A stretch of DNA of 64,000 nt from Chengkuizengella marina (GCF_009910845.1 NZ_SIJB01000030.1:1-64000), one strand, 5' to 3'; positions 43,284 to 51,839 are shown, numbered from the stretch's first letter. Numbers and translations: made by a program. The notes: a model not told the origin generated them from the letters alone.

Positions 43284-45260
43284 ATGTTTAAGATGAGAAG
43301 GGGAGTTATCTTTTTCACAATCGTATTATTAGTGGTGATGATGGTTTTGCCGAGTGTTGGTGCACAGGAGAATCAACTTGTGGAGGAGGTACAAACAGAA
43401 TTAGAATATAAGCTGGTAGGTGAAGAAGAAGGGCACTACGCTTATCAGAAAAATCATAAGAACGACCCAATAAATCCGGAAGTATCTGTTTCGAAAAATG
43501 GAAATCCAATGGTTCCAGAGTCATCTTATGAGCATTCAGATTACTTAAATGAGGATGCAAAAGTATTTAAGGCAGCTGACAATGTCTATTCCTTTTCAGG
43601 TTTTGGGTTAGCCAATACAGTTATGATTGAAGGAGAAGACGGAATCATTATTATTGATCCCAATTCGGACATGCATGTTGGAGATATGGTATATACAGCG
43701 GTTCGAGATATAACAGACAAGCCTGTAAAAGGGATCATCTACTCACATAATCATATAGATCATGTTGGAGGGGCAAGGTCATTTGTGACACGTGAGCAAG
43801 TCGAAAATGGGGAAGTTGCGATTGTAGCTCATCACAAATTAATGGGGAACATAAAGAATATTTTCTCCGTGATTACTCCAATCATGGTTCAACGGGGATC
43901 ATACCACACAGGAGAATATTTGGATTGGAACTATAAATCAGGTAAAGATAGCGGGTATGTACATGGAGGTATTGGAGTTCCATTCCAAGGAAGACATGAA
44001 GAAGAGAAGCAGGAGGAAATTTCTTTCTTTAAGCCAACGATTATGGTTCCAGATGAAGGTTCGACAATGACAATTGCGGGTGTAGAAATGGAAATTATGT
44101 ACGCCCCATCAGAAACAGAAGATGAACTGGTATTTTATTTACCAAAGGAGAAAGTACTTATTACATCTGAAGTAATCAATCCTACATTCCCTAATTTATA
44201 TAGTCCTAGAGGTACAAAAACAAGGGACGTGGGACAATGGATAGAATCGATTGATGAAATGAGGTACCGATTCGATGAAGCTAAATACATGGTCCCTACA
44301 CATGGGAGGCCTGTGTATGGTAAAAGGAATGTAAACAAACGTATGACAGACTATCGAGATGCCATATCTTGGGTCTATCAACAGTCCATTAGAGGAATAA
44401 ATCAAGGGTTCAATAAAGATCAGTTAGTTGAATTTGTCAATTTACCCGAGCGACTCAATGATCCTTGGGATCACGGGTTAGGGAATCATTACGGAGATTA
44501 TAATCTCTCTGTGAAAGCCATCTATACGGACTTTTTAGGATGGTTTGAAGGAGATCCTACTGAATTATCCAGAGCCCCATATGAAACAAGAGCATCAAAT
44601 TATGTGGAAGTAATGGGCGGCTTAGAAAAAGTGAAGAAAGAAACAAGGGAAGCTATCGATCGAAAAGAATATGAATGGGCAGCTGAATTAATTACATGGG
44701 CGGTGAGAGCCTTTCCTGAGGATACTGAGTCCAAATTATTAAAGGCCGAAGCACTCGAGGAACTGGGGTATCTATCGACGGCAGCCAATGTCAGAGGTTT
44801 TTACTTGAGCGCGGCACAAGAACTTAGAGGTGAATTAGAATCAAATGTTATTGATCCCGGTCGAGGAGATATATTAAAAGAATTAGACTTTTCTTCGTTA
44901 GTTAGCATGATTACGTATAATTGGGATGCAGAAAAAGCAGAAAAAGATGATGTCAATCTTGGGGTCAAATTTGTTCTAAAGAATGGAAAAGAGAAAGAAA
45001 AAGCAGCAATCTTGGTAAGAGGTGGCGCAGTGGAATTTGTATCAGCAGAACATGCTGATTCACTTGGATTATTTGATATAAACTCCATAGTAACGGTCAC
45101 TAAAGAAAGTTTGGAGAGTATATTATTAGAAGAGTCTACTATAGAAGAAGAAATAGCAGAAAGAGGAATGGAAGTATATAATGTGATAGGTTTCAAAAAA
45201 TTCATTTCTTATTTGGATGGTAAAATTGCCTACCGAGATATAAAGTTAGCAGATAGATAG
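43284..45260 (+). CDS. Alkyl sulfatase (SDS hydrolase-type, metallo-beta-lactamase fold)
   Basis: 658 residues, secreted or surface-bound (signal peptide MFKMRRGVIFFTIVLLVVMM, cleavage near 27). The metallo-beta-lactamase domain holds the zinc motif HNHIDH (155-160) with the second-site ligands further on (SEVINPTFPNLYSPRG region). An alkyl-sulfatase dimerisation domain (about 400-530, VMGGLEKVKKETREA; WAAELITWAVRAFPED) and a C-terminal SCP2-like domain (about 540-655) follow, the complete SdsA1/BDS1 architecture. It cleaves primary alkyl sulfates to alcohol and sulfate. AAAGGAGAGG precedes the ATG. Confidence 0.92.
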   Translation: MFKMRRGVIFFTIVLLVVMMVLPSVGAQENQLVEEVQTELEYKLVGEEEGHYAYQKNHKNDPINPEVSVSKNGNPMVPESSYEHSDYLNEDAKVFKAADNVYSFSGFGLANTVMIEGEDGIIIIDPNSDMHVGDMVYTAVRDITDKPVKGIIYSHNHIDHVGGARSFVTREQVENGEVAIVAHHKLMGNIKNIFSVITPIMVQRGSYHTGEYLDWNYKSGKDSGYVHGGIGVPFQGRHEEEKQEEISFFKPTIMVPDEGSTMTIAGVEMEIMYAPSETEDELVFYLPKEKVLITSEVINPTFPNLYSPRGTKTRDVGQWIESIDEMRYRFDEAKYMVPTHGRPVYGKRNVNKRMTDYRDAISWVYQQSIRGINQGFNKDQLVEFVNLPERLNDPWDHGLGNHYGDYNLSVKAIYTDFLGWFEGDPTELSRAPYETRASNYVEVMGGLEKVKKETREAIDRKEYEWAAELITWAVRAFPEDTESKLLKAEALEELGYLSTAANVRGFYLSAAQELRGELESNVIDPGRGDILKELDFSSLVSMITYNWDAEKAEKDDVNLGVKFVLKNGKEKEKAAILVRGGAVEFVSAEHADSLGLFDINSIVTVTKESLESILLEESTIEEEIAERGMEVYNVIGFKKFISYLDGKIAYRDIKLADR

Positions 45261-45411
45261 TGAAAGCAGTGGTTGCTTAATTTCTGATCTTGTTTGGAAG
45301 GAGGATTAGTGGATTTTCCTTTATACAGTACACGCTCCAATCTAATCATATTAACTTGAATAAACTAATAAAAAAATGAAAAGGACGTGTTAATTTTGGA
45401 ATTTTAAATTG

Positions 45412-45465
45412 CCCCAATTCATAAAGAAAGGCACTTTACTTAGAGAAAAATGCCATTTTGTGAAG
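45412..45465 (-). repeat. Nested-palindrome repeat, the only inverted copy
   Basis: Read on the minus strand: TTCACAAAATGGCATTTTTCTC ... TAAAGTGCCTTTCTTTATGAATTGGGG. Same sequence order as the other copies but opposite orientation. Confidence 0.8.
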
Positions 45466-45591
45466 ATGAATATGTTATGATCAGTTTCGTAGACGCAGCA
45501 GTCACAAATTGACTCATCTATTAGAAATTGTAAAAGAAAATAGACAGAGAATGTAACCCTTTTATAAACAGCAAGTAGTCAAATTCAAAGT

Positions 45592-45660
45592 TAGAATCCA
45601 TTTTGATCAATCTTTTTTCAAAGTGGGTTCTTTTTTACCATAGAATGTGGTTTTTATTGT
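45592..45660 (+). repeat. Second hairpin family, copy 2
   Basis: AGAATCCATTTTGATCAATC ... TCAAAGTGGGTTCTTTTTT and then CCATAGAATGTGGTTTTT, matching the copies at 24650 and 49738. Here it is not attached to the 5' half of the main repeat. Confidence 0.7.
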
Positions 45661-45712
45661 AGAATATGTGGGAATGGAGCTAATTGAAAGTAAGCTTCGA
45701 GGAGGTATAAAT

Positions 45713-46165
45713 ATGAACAGAAAAAAGTGGATTATACGAAAAGCTATTGTTGATGATGCTAAGGATCTTAAGGATTGTATGGATGCAGCCTACTCAAAGT
45801 ATTTGTCTAGACTTAAGGGAAAACAATTACCACCTATGAATATAGATTATGAAGAGGAAATATCCTCTTTTCCTGTCTGGGTCGTCGATTCCGAAAAGGA
45901 GATTGTTGGTGGATTGATTTTAATGTTTGAAAATGACTATACTAAAGTAGCAAATGTGGCGGTACATCCTGATTTTCAGGGAAACGGTTTAGGACGAAAT
46001 CTTATGGATTTTGCAGAAGCAGAAGCAAAAAAAAGAGGTTATTTTGAGCTGCGGTTAGCAACTCATATACTATTGACAGAAAACATTTCCTTTTATCTTA
46101 ATTTGGGATGGGAAGAGATTGATCGTGATGATACTCGTGTATACATGAGAAAAAACATTCTATAA
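45713..46165 (+). CDS. GNAT-family N-acetyltransferase
   Basis: 150 residues from ATG 45713 (CGAGGAGGTATAA upstream; the longer frame back to 45647 covers repeat DNA). Motif A: VANVAVHPDFQGNGLGRNLM (QGNGLG loop), followed by ELRLATHILLTENISFYLNL and the C-terminal WEEIDRDDTRVYMRK. Substrate unknown. Confidence 0.9.
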   Translation: MNRKKWIIRKAIVDDAKDLKDCMDAAYSKYLSRLKGKQLPPMNIDYEEEISSFPVWVVDSEKEIVGGLILMFENDYTKVANVAVHPDFQGNGLGRNLMDFAEAEAKKRGYFELRLATHILLTENISFYLNLGWEEIDRDDTRVYMRKNIL

Positions 46166-46284
46166 TAACAGTTAATAGGAGAAATTATTGAAATACACGA
46201 TCTAAAACAGCTTATAAAATAATTCTATATCCCATTGTATCACCTAATTGTGAAGCAGCAAATTAGCTGATGGAGGAGAAAAAA

Positions 46285-46821
46285 TTGTATAAAAAAATTC
46301 ATATTTTTGGTGCTTCTGGTTCAGGAACTTCGACACTCGGAACTGAATTATCCAAGGAACTTTCTTATACTCATCTTGATACCGATGACTATTATTGGAT
46401 AACTAAGTTTACACAACAAAGACCAGTACCTGAAAGAAAGGAATTGTTAAAACACGATTTATCAATAAATCAAAGGTGGATTCTTTCGGGGGCAATATGT
46501 GGTTGGGGTGATAACTTTAAACCGTATTTTGATTTGGTTATATTTTTATGGATTCCTCAAAGTATAAGAATTGAGAGATTACAACAAAGAGAATATCAGA
46601 GGTATGGTAATGAGATATTAGCTGGTGGTAGCAAATACGACCAATCGAAGGCTTTTTTGGAGTGGGCTTCTTTGTATGATGAAGGTGGGATGGAAGTTAG
46701 AAGCAAAACGTTACACGAACATTGGATATCAAACTTAGTTTGCCCAATATTAAGAATTGAAGGTGACTATACGGTTAAGGAACGAGTAAATATTGTCCTA
46801 AATTATTTAAGTTCAAATTAA
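46285..46821 (+). CDS. P-loop kinase, adenylate-kinase-like
   Basis: 178 residues from TTG 46285, chosen because TGGAGGAG lies 8 bases upstream; the ATG at 46270 falls inside that site. Modified Walker A GASGSGTST (9-17), DTDDYYWITKF, the WILSGAICGWG strand, LVIFLWIPQSIRIERLQQRE lid region. This set is found in Firmicutes 'adenylate kinase-like' proteins that phosphorylate an unknown small molecule. Confidence 0.8.
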   Translation: MYKKIHIFGASGSGTSTLGTELSKELSYTHLDTDDYYWITKFTQQRPVPERKELLKHDLSINQRWILSGAICGWGDNFKPYFDLVIFLWIPQSIRIERLQQREYQRYGNEILAGGSKYDQSKAFLEWASLYDEGGMEVRSKTLHEHWISNLVCPILRIEGDYTVKERVNIVLNYLSSN

Positions 46822-46867
46822 TTGCAACTAACAGGTGTTTTTTTAGTAATAAATTTCAATACGAGAG

Positions 46868-46892
46868 AAAGAGGAATATCTAATTCCTCTTT
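46868..46892. terminator. Bidirectional terminator overlapping the cueP-like stop
   Basis: AAAGAGGAAT/ATTCCTCTTT between the convergent kinase and CueP-like genes. Confidence 0.75.
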
Positions 46893-47418
46893 ACAATAAT
46901 TGCATTGTTGTCACACAAGTTCTATCTTCTTTAAAAGTTGAGAGGTTGCTTTCTGCAATTTTTCCATCATACTTTATCCGTACTTGGTATTCTTTGTCTC
47001 GTGGTAACCACATATCAAAAAAGCCATTCTTCCCAGATACTAAACTTTCCTCAACGATAACATTCCCTGTTGAATCTTTTATTAAAACTTCAAATGTTTC
47101 ATTTACCAGTTCACCTTGACAACTAGTCAAGTTATGGTTAGTGCATGGGTGTGTGTTGTTTATATACGGTGCAATTGAAACGAAGAATTCGTCTGCTGGT
47201 AAATCATACATACGTTCTTCCTGATTAGTGTGCTTTACAATCAGATGTTCAGATGTGATGGACGCAGTCTCCACCTTGATGTTACCTACGCTGTAGTCAT
47301 AAACTAGATCTTTTATAGATTTTGAGTCCATTTCTTGTTGTTCTTGTGCCCCTTCTTCACCACATGCAGTTAAAAGAAAAATTGTTGTGAGAATTATTAG
47401 TAATAGATTCTTTTTCAT
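46891..47418 (-). CDS. CueP-family metal-binding lipoprotein
   Basis: 175 residues. Lipoprotein signal peptide with lipobox LTAC (cysteine 19). The mature protein matches CueP throughout: KDLVYDYSVGNIKVETASIT, the LPADEFFVSIAPYINNTHPC segment, LTSCQGE, NGFFDMWLPRDKEYQVRIKY and the terminal CVTTMQLL; the HPC/SC/CVT cysteines are the copper-ligand set. Salmonella CueP holds periplasmic copper; Gram-positive members are lipid-anchored outside the membrane. No copper exporter or regulator lies next to it. AAGGAGTGCATATCT precedes the ATG. Confidence 0.9.
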   Translation of the reverse strand: MKKNLLLIILTTIFLLTACGEEGAQEQQEMDSKSIKDLVYDYSVGNIKVETASITSEHLIVKHTNQEERMYDLPADEFFVSIAPYINNTHPCTNHNLTSCQGELVNETFEVLIKDSTGNVIVEESLVSGKNGFFDMWLPRDKEYQVRIKYDGKIAESNLSTFKEDRTCVTTMQLL

Positions 47419-47577
47419 AGATATGCACTCCTTAATAGCTTCTAAATAATATTATATAGTATATTTTTTTAGTTAGAATAAGAAAGAATAGTTTATCACT
47501 GAAATGTCACAATTCACTTAAAATTATATTTTAAAATACAATCATGATGTCTATAAAAAGGTAAAAATAAAACTATT

Positions 47578-47650
47578 TTGGCAATAAAGCGCTTTTCTCT
47601 AATAGAAGCGCCTTGCATCTTTCTTAATGATATGGCTGAATTGTTGAACC
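47578..47650 (+). repeat. Nested-palindrome repeat
   Basis: TTGGCAATAAAGCGCTTTTCTC/AGAAGCGCC ... ATATGGCTGAATTGTTGAACC. Confidence 0.75.
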
Positions 47651-47762
47651 CTTGTCGATACAGACAAATGCGGAGTTTTATATAACCCTAGACATAAGTC
47701 CACTCATGGATGACATCTCATTCATACGATATCAAATAAAATAATTGATGGAGCTGTTCACT

Positions 47763-47807
47763 ATGGGATATTTAGATCAATTCATCTGTGATTGTTGCGT
47801 CTATTAG
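47763..47807 (+). pseudogene. Stub of a Cys-rich exosporium-type peptide
   Basis: A GGAG-preceded ATG encodes MGYLDQFICDCCVY and stops. 'CDCCVCPMQ' peptides are a known class of short exosporium proteins in Bacillales; here the frame ends right after the motif. It lies 11 bases before a LysM gene. Very short, low certainty. Confidence 0.3.
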
Positions 47808-47818
47808 GAGGTGAAATA

Positions 47819-48097
47819 ATGATTACTCATATTGTCAAAAGAGGTGAGAATTTGTTGACCATTTCACAAAGATATGGTGTATCTATTAGATCCATAGTGG
47901 ATCAAAACAAAATAACAAATGCAGAAACTTATGAAGGTGACAGATTGAGTATTCCAGTATCTACTGATTCAGAGTTTTATCAACAAACTAAAATGGCAGA
48001 TGCCAATCAACTCACAACTCCAAAACCTAACATCCAACCTAGGCCAAAAAAACCGTCCCCTTTCTCTAGAAAAAGAAAACGGTTTTTTTGGGCTTAG
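47819..48097 (+). CDS. LysM-domain protein
   Basis: 92 residues from ATG 47819 (TAGGAGGTGA upstream). One LysM domain at about 1-48 (HIVKRGENLLTISQRYGVSI; NAETYEGDRLSIP), no signal peptide, then a proline/lysine-rich tail. LysM without secretion signal is common in spore-associated proteins, which fits a peptidoglycan- or cortex-binding role. The last 17 residues (KKPSPFSRKRKRFFWA) are encoded by the terminator hairpin. Confidence 0.82.
   Translation: MITHIVKRGENLLTISQRYGVSIRSIVDQNKITNAETYEGDRLSIPVSTDSEFYQQTKMADANQLTTPKPNIQPRPKKPSPFSRKRKRFFWA
48046..48090 (+). terminator. Terminator embedded in the LysM coding region
   Basis: AAAAAACCGT/ACGGTTTTTTT with 23-base loop; the stop codon TAG lies after the T-run. 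Confidence 0.8.
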
Positions 48098-48239
48098 AGA
48101 GAGAAGTGTTTATCCTTTCACATCTGCAATCTATCTTAACATGATGATCTTTTAAATGGTTACTTCAAAATAAGTAATAGCACATGTACTGCGATATGAA
48201 TAGTATAACTCAAATGACTCCTTGGAAAGGATGGCACAT

Positions 48240-48695
48240 ATGAGAATTTTTGATCCAAATAAGCTAAGTGTTACTTTCTTTAATGGTGTCACTGAAAAGA
48301 TTTTTCCGCGATATTATACATTAACACATTCAGATCTTACGGGGGAACTTTTTTTAGACATTGGTCCAACTTATCGAGTAGACAAAATTAATGTAAACAT
48401 GCGTGATGAAGTGCTAGGGCATTGGTATATTACAAATGAATGTTTATTTTTTCACGCATACGTATATGTATCGAATGGTGAATTCGATAAAGAAGTGTCG
48501 AAAGTAAGATATGAGATTTTTAAAAGAGAACTTCCACTAGCATTGAAAGCAATACGTTATGGTGATCGTCATTTATTTGATCTATATCCACAACTAGATG
48601 AAAAAACAATTTGCATCTATTTTCAATCAGTTTATCCAGAATATCATGGTGTTGAGAGTTGGGGGGAATTTAAAGATTATAAAATAAACATTTGA
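48240..48695 (+). CDS. Staygreen-family protein
   Basis: 151 residues from ATG 48240 (GGAAAGG upstream; TTG 48222 and ATG 48231 are weaker). Strong match to the bacterial staygreen (SGR, PF12638) pattern: FDPNKLSVTFFNG at the start, RYYTLTHSDLTGELFLDIGP, LGHWYITNECLFFHAYVYVS, and RELPLALKAIRYGDRHLFDL followed by LDEKTICIYFQS. Plant SGR proteins are Mg-dechelatases of chlorophyll; bacterial ones can act on chlorophyll in vitro, but the native substrate here is unknown. Confidence 0.9.
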   Translation: MRIFDPNKLSVTFFNGVTEKIFPRYYTLTHSDLTGELFLDIGPTYRVDKINVNMRDEVLGHWYITNECLFFHAYVYVSNGEFDKEVSKVRYEIFKRELPLALKAIRYGDRHLFDLYPQLDEKTICIYFQSVYPEYHGVESWGEFKDYKINI

Positions 48696-48786
48696 TGTGT
48701 ATCGACATCACCCAAATATTAAATTTTCTGTAAAGGAAACAAACAATACTATTTTGAACTATATTAGAATAGAAGTTCAAGTCATC

Positions 48787-48850
48787 TTTAACAAGCTGGC
48801 GCTCTTCTCGAAGAAGGGTGTCTTTTACATATAAGGGCCATTTTGTTTAA
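48787..48850 (+). repeat. Nested-palindrome repeat
   Basis: CTTTAACAAGCTGGCGCTCTTCTCGAAGAAGGGTGTC ... AAGGGCCATTTTGTTTAA; outer arms good, inner stem altered on both sides. Confidence 0.75.
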
Positions 48851-49025
48851 TATCGGTATTAGTGAATGATCAACGAAATTTCAATAGGAACTTCGATTAA
48901 GTCTCCCTTTAGTAAGTGTTATATATATTAGCTTGCATTTTTTTCTATTGATTAAAAATAATTTCTTTTTCTATAATGAATTGTATACAACAGCTAAGAC
49001 CTACAATACAGAGTGAGGTATTATT

Positions 49026-49592
49026 ATGGCAAAAGATACAATTGAAATTTATTCACCGAGAAAAAATATAGTCAAGCTATTTATTTTAACAATTTTTATA
49101 AATTTAATAGGAATAGTCATGATTTTTATATCATTTAAATCCATATTAATGATTTCCTCATCCAATATACTCATGCCTATTTATTTGTTTTTCTTTTATT
49201 TAATTATAGGACTTTCATCAACAATTGGTAATCCATGTACATATTATTTAAAAAGATTAATCAAACCTAAACCATCTTTAATTATAAATAATGTAGGCAT
49301 TTATTTCGATATTCATCAATTCATTACAGGGACGATAAAATGGGGGGGAATTAAAGAAATATCCATGACCGTATACAAAATAAACTGGTTACCCTCATCC
49401 CTAAACATAAAAATAAATCGTTTAAATAAACTCACATCTAAGCGGAATTTTTTTTTGGAGATAATGCTTAAAACAAAAATATTATTTAGAGGGAATTCAA
49501 TTGAAATTCCAGAATTCATGTTTTCAATGCAACTGGAAGAAGTAATGGGAATTATTAAAAAAAACCTAGATGAATTTTATAAGCATGAATGA
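49026..49592 (+). CDS. STM3941-like membrane protein
   Basis: 188 residues. Two membrane helices at about 15-38 and 48-70, then a cytoplasmic PH-like beta domain starting LIINNVGIYFDIHQFITGTI and IKWGGIKEI, as in STM3941-family proteins. Function unknown. GTGAGGT precedes the ATG. Single gene with a composite repeat downstream. Confidence 0.72.
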   Translation: MAKDTIEIYSPRKNIVKLFILTIFINLIGIVMIFISFKSILMISSSNILMPIYLFFFYLIIGLSSTIGNPCTYYLKRLIKPKPSLIINNVGIYFDIHQFITGTIKWGGIKEISMTVYKINWLPSSLNIKINRLNKLTSKRNFFLEIMLKTKILFRGNSIEIPEFMFSMQLEEVMGIIKKNLDEFYKHE

Positions 49593-49648
49593 ACCTGTAT
49601 GCTTTTTTCTGTTGAGTTTTCATCCCCAAGCCATTCTTCCAATCTCTT

Positions 49649-49830
49649 ATTCAACAATATGGCGCGATTGTTTAAGAAGAAAGTCTATAAAATGATCAAA
49701 CTTTTTTATAAAAATTAAGTAGACTACCTCATATTTAGAATCCAATTTGATCAATCTTTTTTTCAAAATGGATTCTTAATGTTAACCATAGAATTTGGTT
49801 TACGTGGGGTTTTGATCAAAATTTATTTTA
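49649..49830 (+). repeat. Composite repeat, best copy
   Basis: TTCAACAATATGGCGCGATT ... ATGATCAAACTTTTTTATAA ... hairpin AGAATCCAATTTGA/TCAAAATGGATTC (49738-49777) ... CCATAGAATTTGGTTT ... GATCAAAATTTATTTTAA. It shows that the second hairpin family is linked to the first by fixed spacer sequence. Confidence 0.75.
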
Positions 49831-49867
49831 ATGAAGAATAACAAAAGTCGTTAGTTTTTGTATATTC

Positions 49868-50686
49868 TCAATTTATTCCTTTAACGATTTCAGATGATTT
49901 TCTAGCAAAAACAAATGGATTAGTTATAGCTTGATAGGTGACAATTGAGGAAGGTGGGCTAGAAAAACTAAAAAAAGAAGATGCATTCCCTAGTATAAAT
50001 CCTCGTTTTTGAATTCGTTTAACTACTTTATTTATCTCATCTTCAAACAAATCCAATCTAGCTAGGCAAAGAGATTCTGTTTTAGAGATAGGTGTAAAGG
50101 AAAATAGCAGATCATTAAAAGCTACATTTAATCTGCCTAATATTTTGGACTTTCTTGATCTGTGTAAACGAATAGTACAAAAATTATTAAAGCAAAAAGG
50201 GACAAACATATTTCCAAAAACTGAGGCTAAGCGTTTGCATCTTCTTTCTCCCCTTCTAATGCGAGTAGGGAAAAAATTAATATTTGCTCTAATAAAAGAC
50301 TTCCGAACTATTTTTGCAAAAATAACGGGATTTTCAACAGCTTCAATAGTTAAAGTGAACACTTTTGGGTTACTTTTTAAATACAATTGTACAGCAGATC
50401 CTATTTTTATTGATTTATAATTACTCAAAAATCTTACAAATGGGGTCAATTCTGATTCTAATAAACTAATTTCTCCAAGGCACAACGCCTTCCCTTTTTT
50501 ATCTAATGATTGAAAATCTAGACCAACTACTAAAGCATTATTCACTTTAGATGAATCTACACCTTGAATTTTCAATGGAAAAGGGCGTGTTGCTACACTC
50601 GTACAAGAAATGTTTGGGTCAACAAATGGCGTACCCCCTAATATCGTTGTAAATTTATTACAGAATATATCAAATCGTTTACTCAT
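49868..50686 (-). CDS. Tandem DUF1259-like protein
   Basis: 272 residues with two copies of one domain: 1-135 (FCNKFTTILGGTP, then LDKKGKALCLGEISLLESEL and IEAVENPVIFAKIVRKSF) and about 143-272 (CKRLASVFGNMFVP, then LARLDLFEDEINKVVKRIQK and YQAITNPFVFARKSSEI). DUF1259/LppY proteins start C..F..I.GG and end with '...PL.FA.KV', which both halves mirror. No signal peptide. Function of the family is unknown. AAAGGAAAG precedes the ATG. Probably preceded in the same operon by a 61-codon fragment. Confidence 0.6.
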   Translation of the reverse strand: MSKRFDIFCNKFTTILGGTPFVDPNISCTSVATRPFPLKIQGVDSSKVNNALVVGLDFQSLDKKGKALCLGEISLLESELTPFVRFLSNYKSIKIGSAVQLYLKSNPKVFTLTIEAVENPVIFAKIVRKSFIRANINFFPTRIRRGERRCKRLASVFGNMFVPFCFNNFCTIRLHRSRKSKILGRLNVAFNDLLFSFTPISKTESLCLARLDLFEDEINKVVKRIQKRGFILGNASSFFSFSSPPSSIVTYQAITNPFVFARKSSEIVKGIN

Positions 50687-50712
50687 ATATTAACTTTCCT
50701 TTAGTTTTAATT

Positions 50713-50898
50713 TTATATGGTTCTACCTACCATTTTATTAAGATTGTGAACAACGTATGGAAGGAAGTTATACACCATACTATGCAATCTATTAGTTTCA
50801 TGTATGTGCAAATGTTCTAGGACAGTTACATCAATTTGATTCCTATCTAGCGCCTTTCTTATGATTTGTACTATATTGTGGTAAATAAAATGGGTCAT
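50713..50898 (-). CDS. Short ORF, possible DUF1259 domain fragment
   Basis: 61 residues, no ribosome site. VQIIRKALDRNQIDVTVLEH and LHIHETNRLHSMVYNFLPYV resemble the second half of a DUF1259 domain (ALxxxxIxVTxxHxHxxxExxRL). It lies 26 bases upstream of the tandem protein; likely a relic of a third domain or an adjacent gene. Confidence 0.35.
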   Translation of the reverse strand: MTHFIYHNIVQIIRKALDRNQIDVTVLEHLHIHETNRLHSMVYNFLPYVVHNLNKMVGRTI

Positions 50899-51165
50899 TT
50901 TGTAAAAATTAACATTTATAGATAAAAGATTATTTTAATTTCAAAGGTATAATTACCTATATTTAACATTATTATGAAAATATTTAAACTAACAATTTTG
51001 ATATCTTTCCTTTATAATTGCTCATAAATAAAGGCTAACCAATCCAATAAATAATTTATCAAAAAGGATAAGATTAAATTAATTTTATATCATAAACTTA
51101 CAGTTCATTCTGCAATGAAACGATTACAAGAGATAGTCTAAATTCAATAATAGGGGGTAACTTAT

Positions 51166-51549
51166 ATGGGAGCATGGGGTACTGAACTTTGGGAAGATGA
51201 TTTGTCTTGTGATATACAAGATGAATGGAATGAACTAATAGATGAGGGGAATAGTCCCAAAAAGGCTACTAAAATAATTCTTGATTCATGGTTAGATGAA
51301 TTTCAAGATGATGATAATGAAGAAGATGTTTTAGCTGATTTATCAATTCTATATATCTCTCTTGCTGCTTTACAAATGAGGCAAAAGGCATTGCAAAATA
51401 AAATTAAGAAGAAAGCATTGGAATACCTTGAAAAAGGAGCAGACCTTCATCTTTGGGAAGATGGTAATGAAAAAGATTTGAAGGATAGAAAGAAAGTTTT
51501 ATACGAATTTAAAATGAAATTGATAGCATTTAAACCTAAATTATTATAA
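51166..51549 (+). CDS. DUF4259-family protein
   Basis: 127 residues. The opening MGAWGTELWEDDLSCDIQDE is the DUF4259 signature; helical remainder (YISLAALQMRQKALQNKIKK; YLEKGADLHLWEDGNEKDLK). Soluble, function unknown; family members are scattered single genes often found near toxins and restriction systems. AGGGGGTAAC precedes the ATG. Confidence 0.88.
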   Translation: MGAWGTELWEDDLSCDIQDEWNELIDEGNSPKKATKIILDSWLDEFQDDDNEEDVLADLSILYISLAALQMRQKALQNKIKKKALEYLEKGADLHLWEDGNEKDLKDRKKVLYEFKMKLIAFKPKLL

Positions 51550-51708
51550 AATCGAGTTCTATAAATCAACTAAAAATAGATTGTTAAACATAATTTAAAT
51601 CAGATTGAATTTGAAAATCATATAAATATAACTTATGAAGTAGTTGCTTATTTTGATGTTTCCAATTCTTTGTTGCAAAGGTCTATTACTTTTACAAGAA
51701 CACTGTTG

Positions 51709-51743
51709 ACCTCTTAAGATGCTCATCTTTAGAGGTTTTTTTT
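51709..51743 (+). terminator. Rho-independent terminator
   Basis: ACCTCTTAAGAT pairs with ATCTTTAGAGGT and eight T follow. The nearest upstream gene is the DUF4259 gene, 160 bases back. Confidence 0.88.
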
Positions 51744-51839
51744 ATCAAAAAAGATACTATAAAGGATAATAATTTGACGAAAGCAAAAACTAAAAAAACA
51801 AAGAATATGATTTGGAATACATAATATGACATAAATGAA

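Noticed and set aside
33925..46821. The three P-loop kinases as zeta toxins of toxin-antitoxin pairs
   Set aside because: No epsilon-type antitoxin sits next to any of them, and the folds look like small-molecule kinases of different groups.
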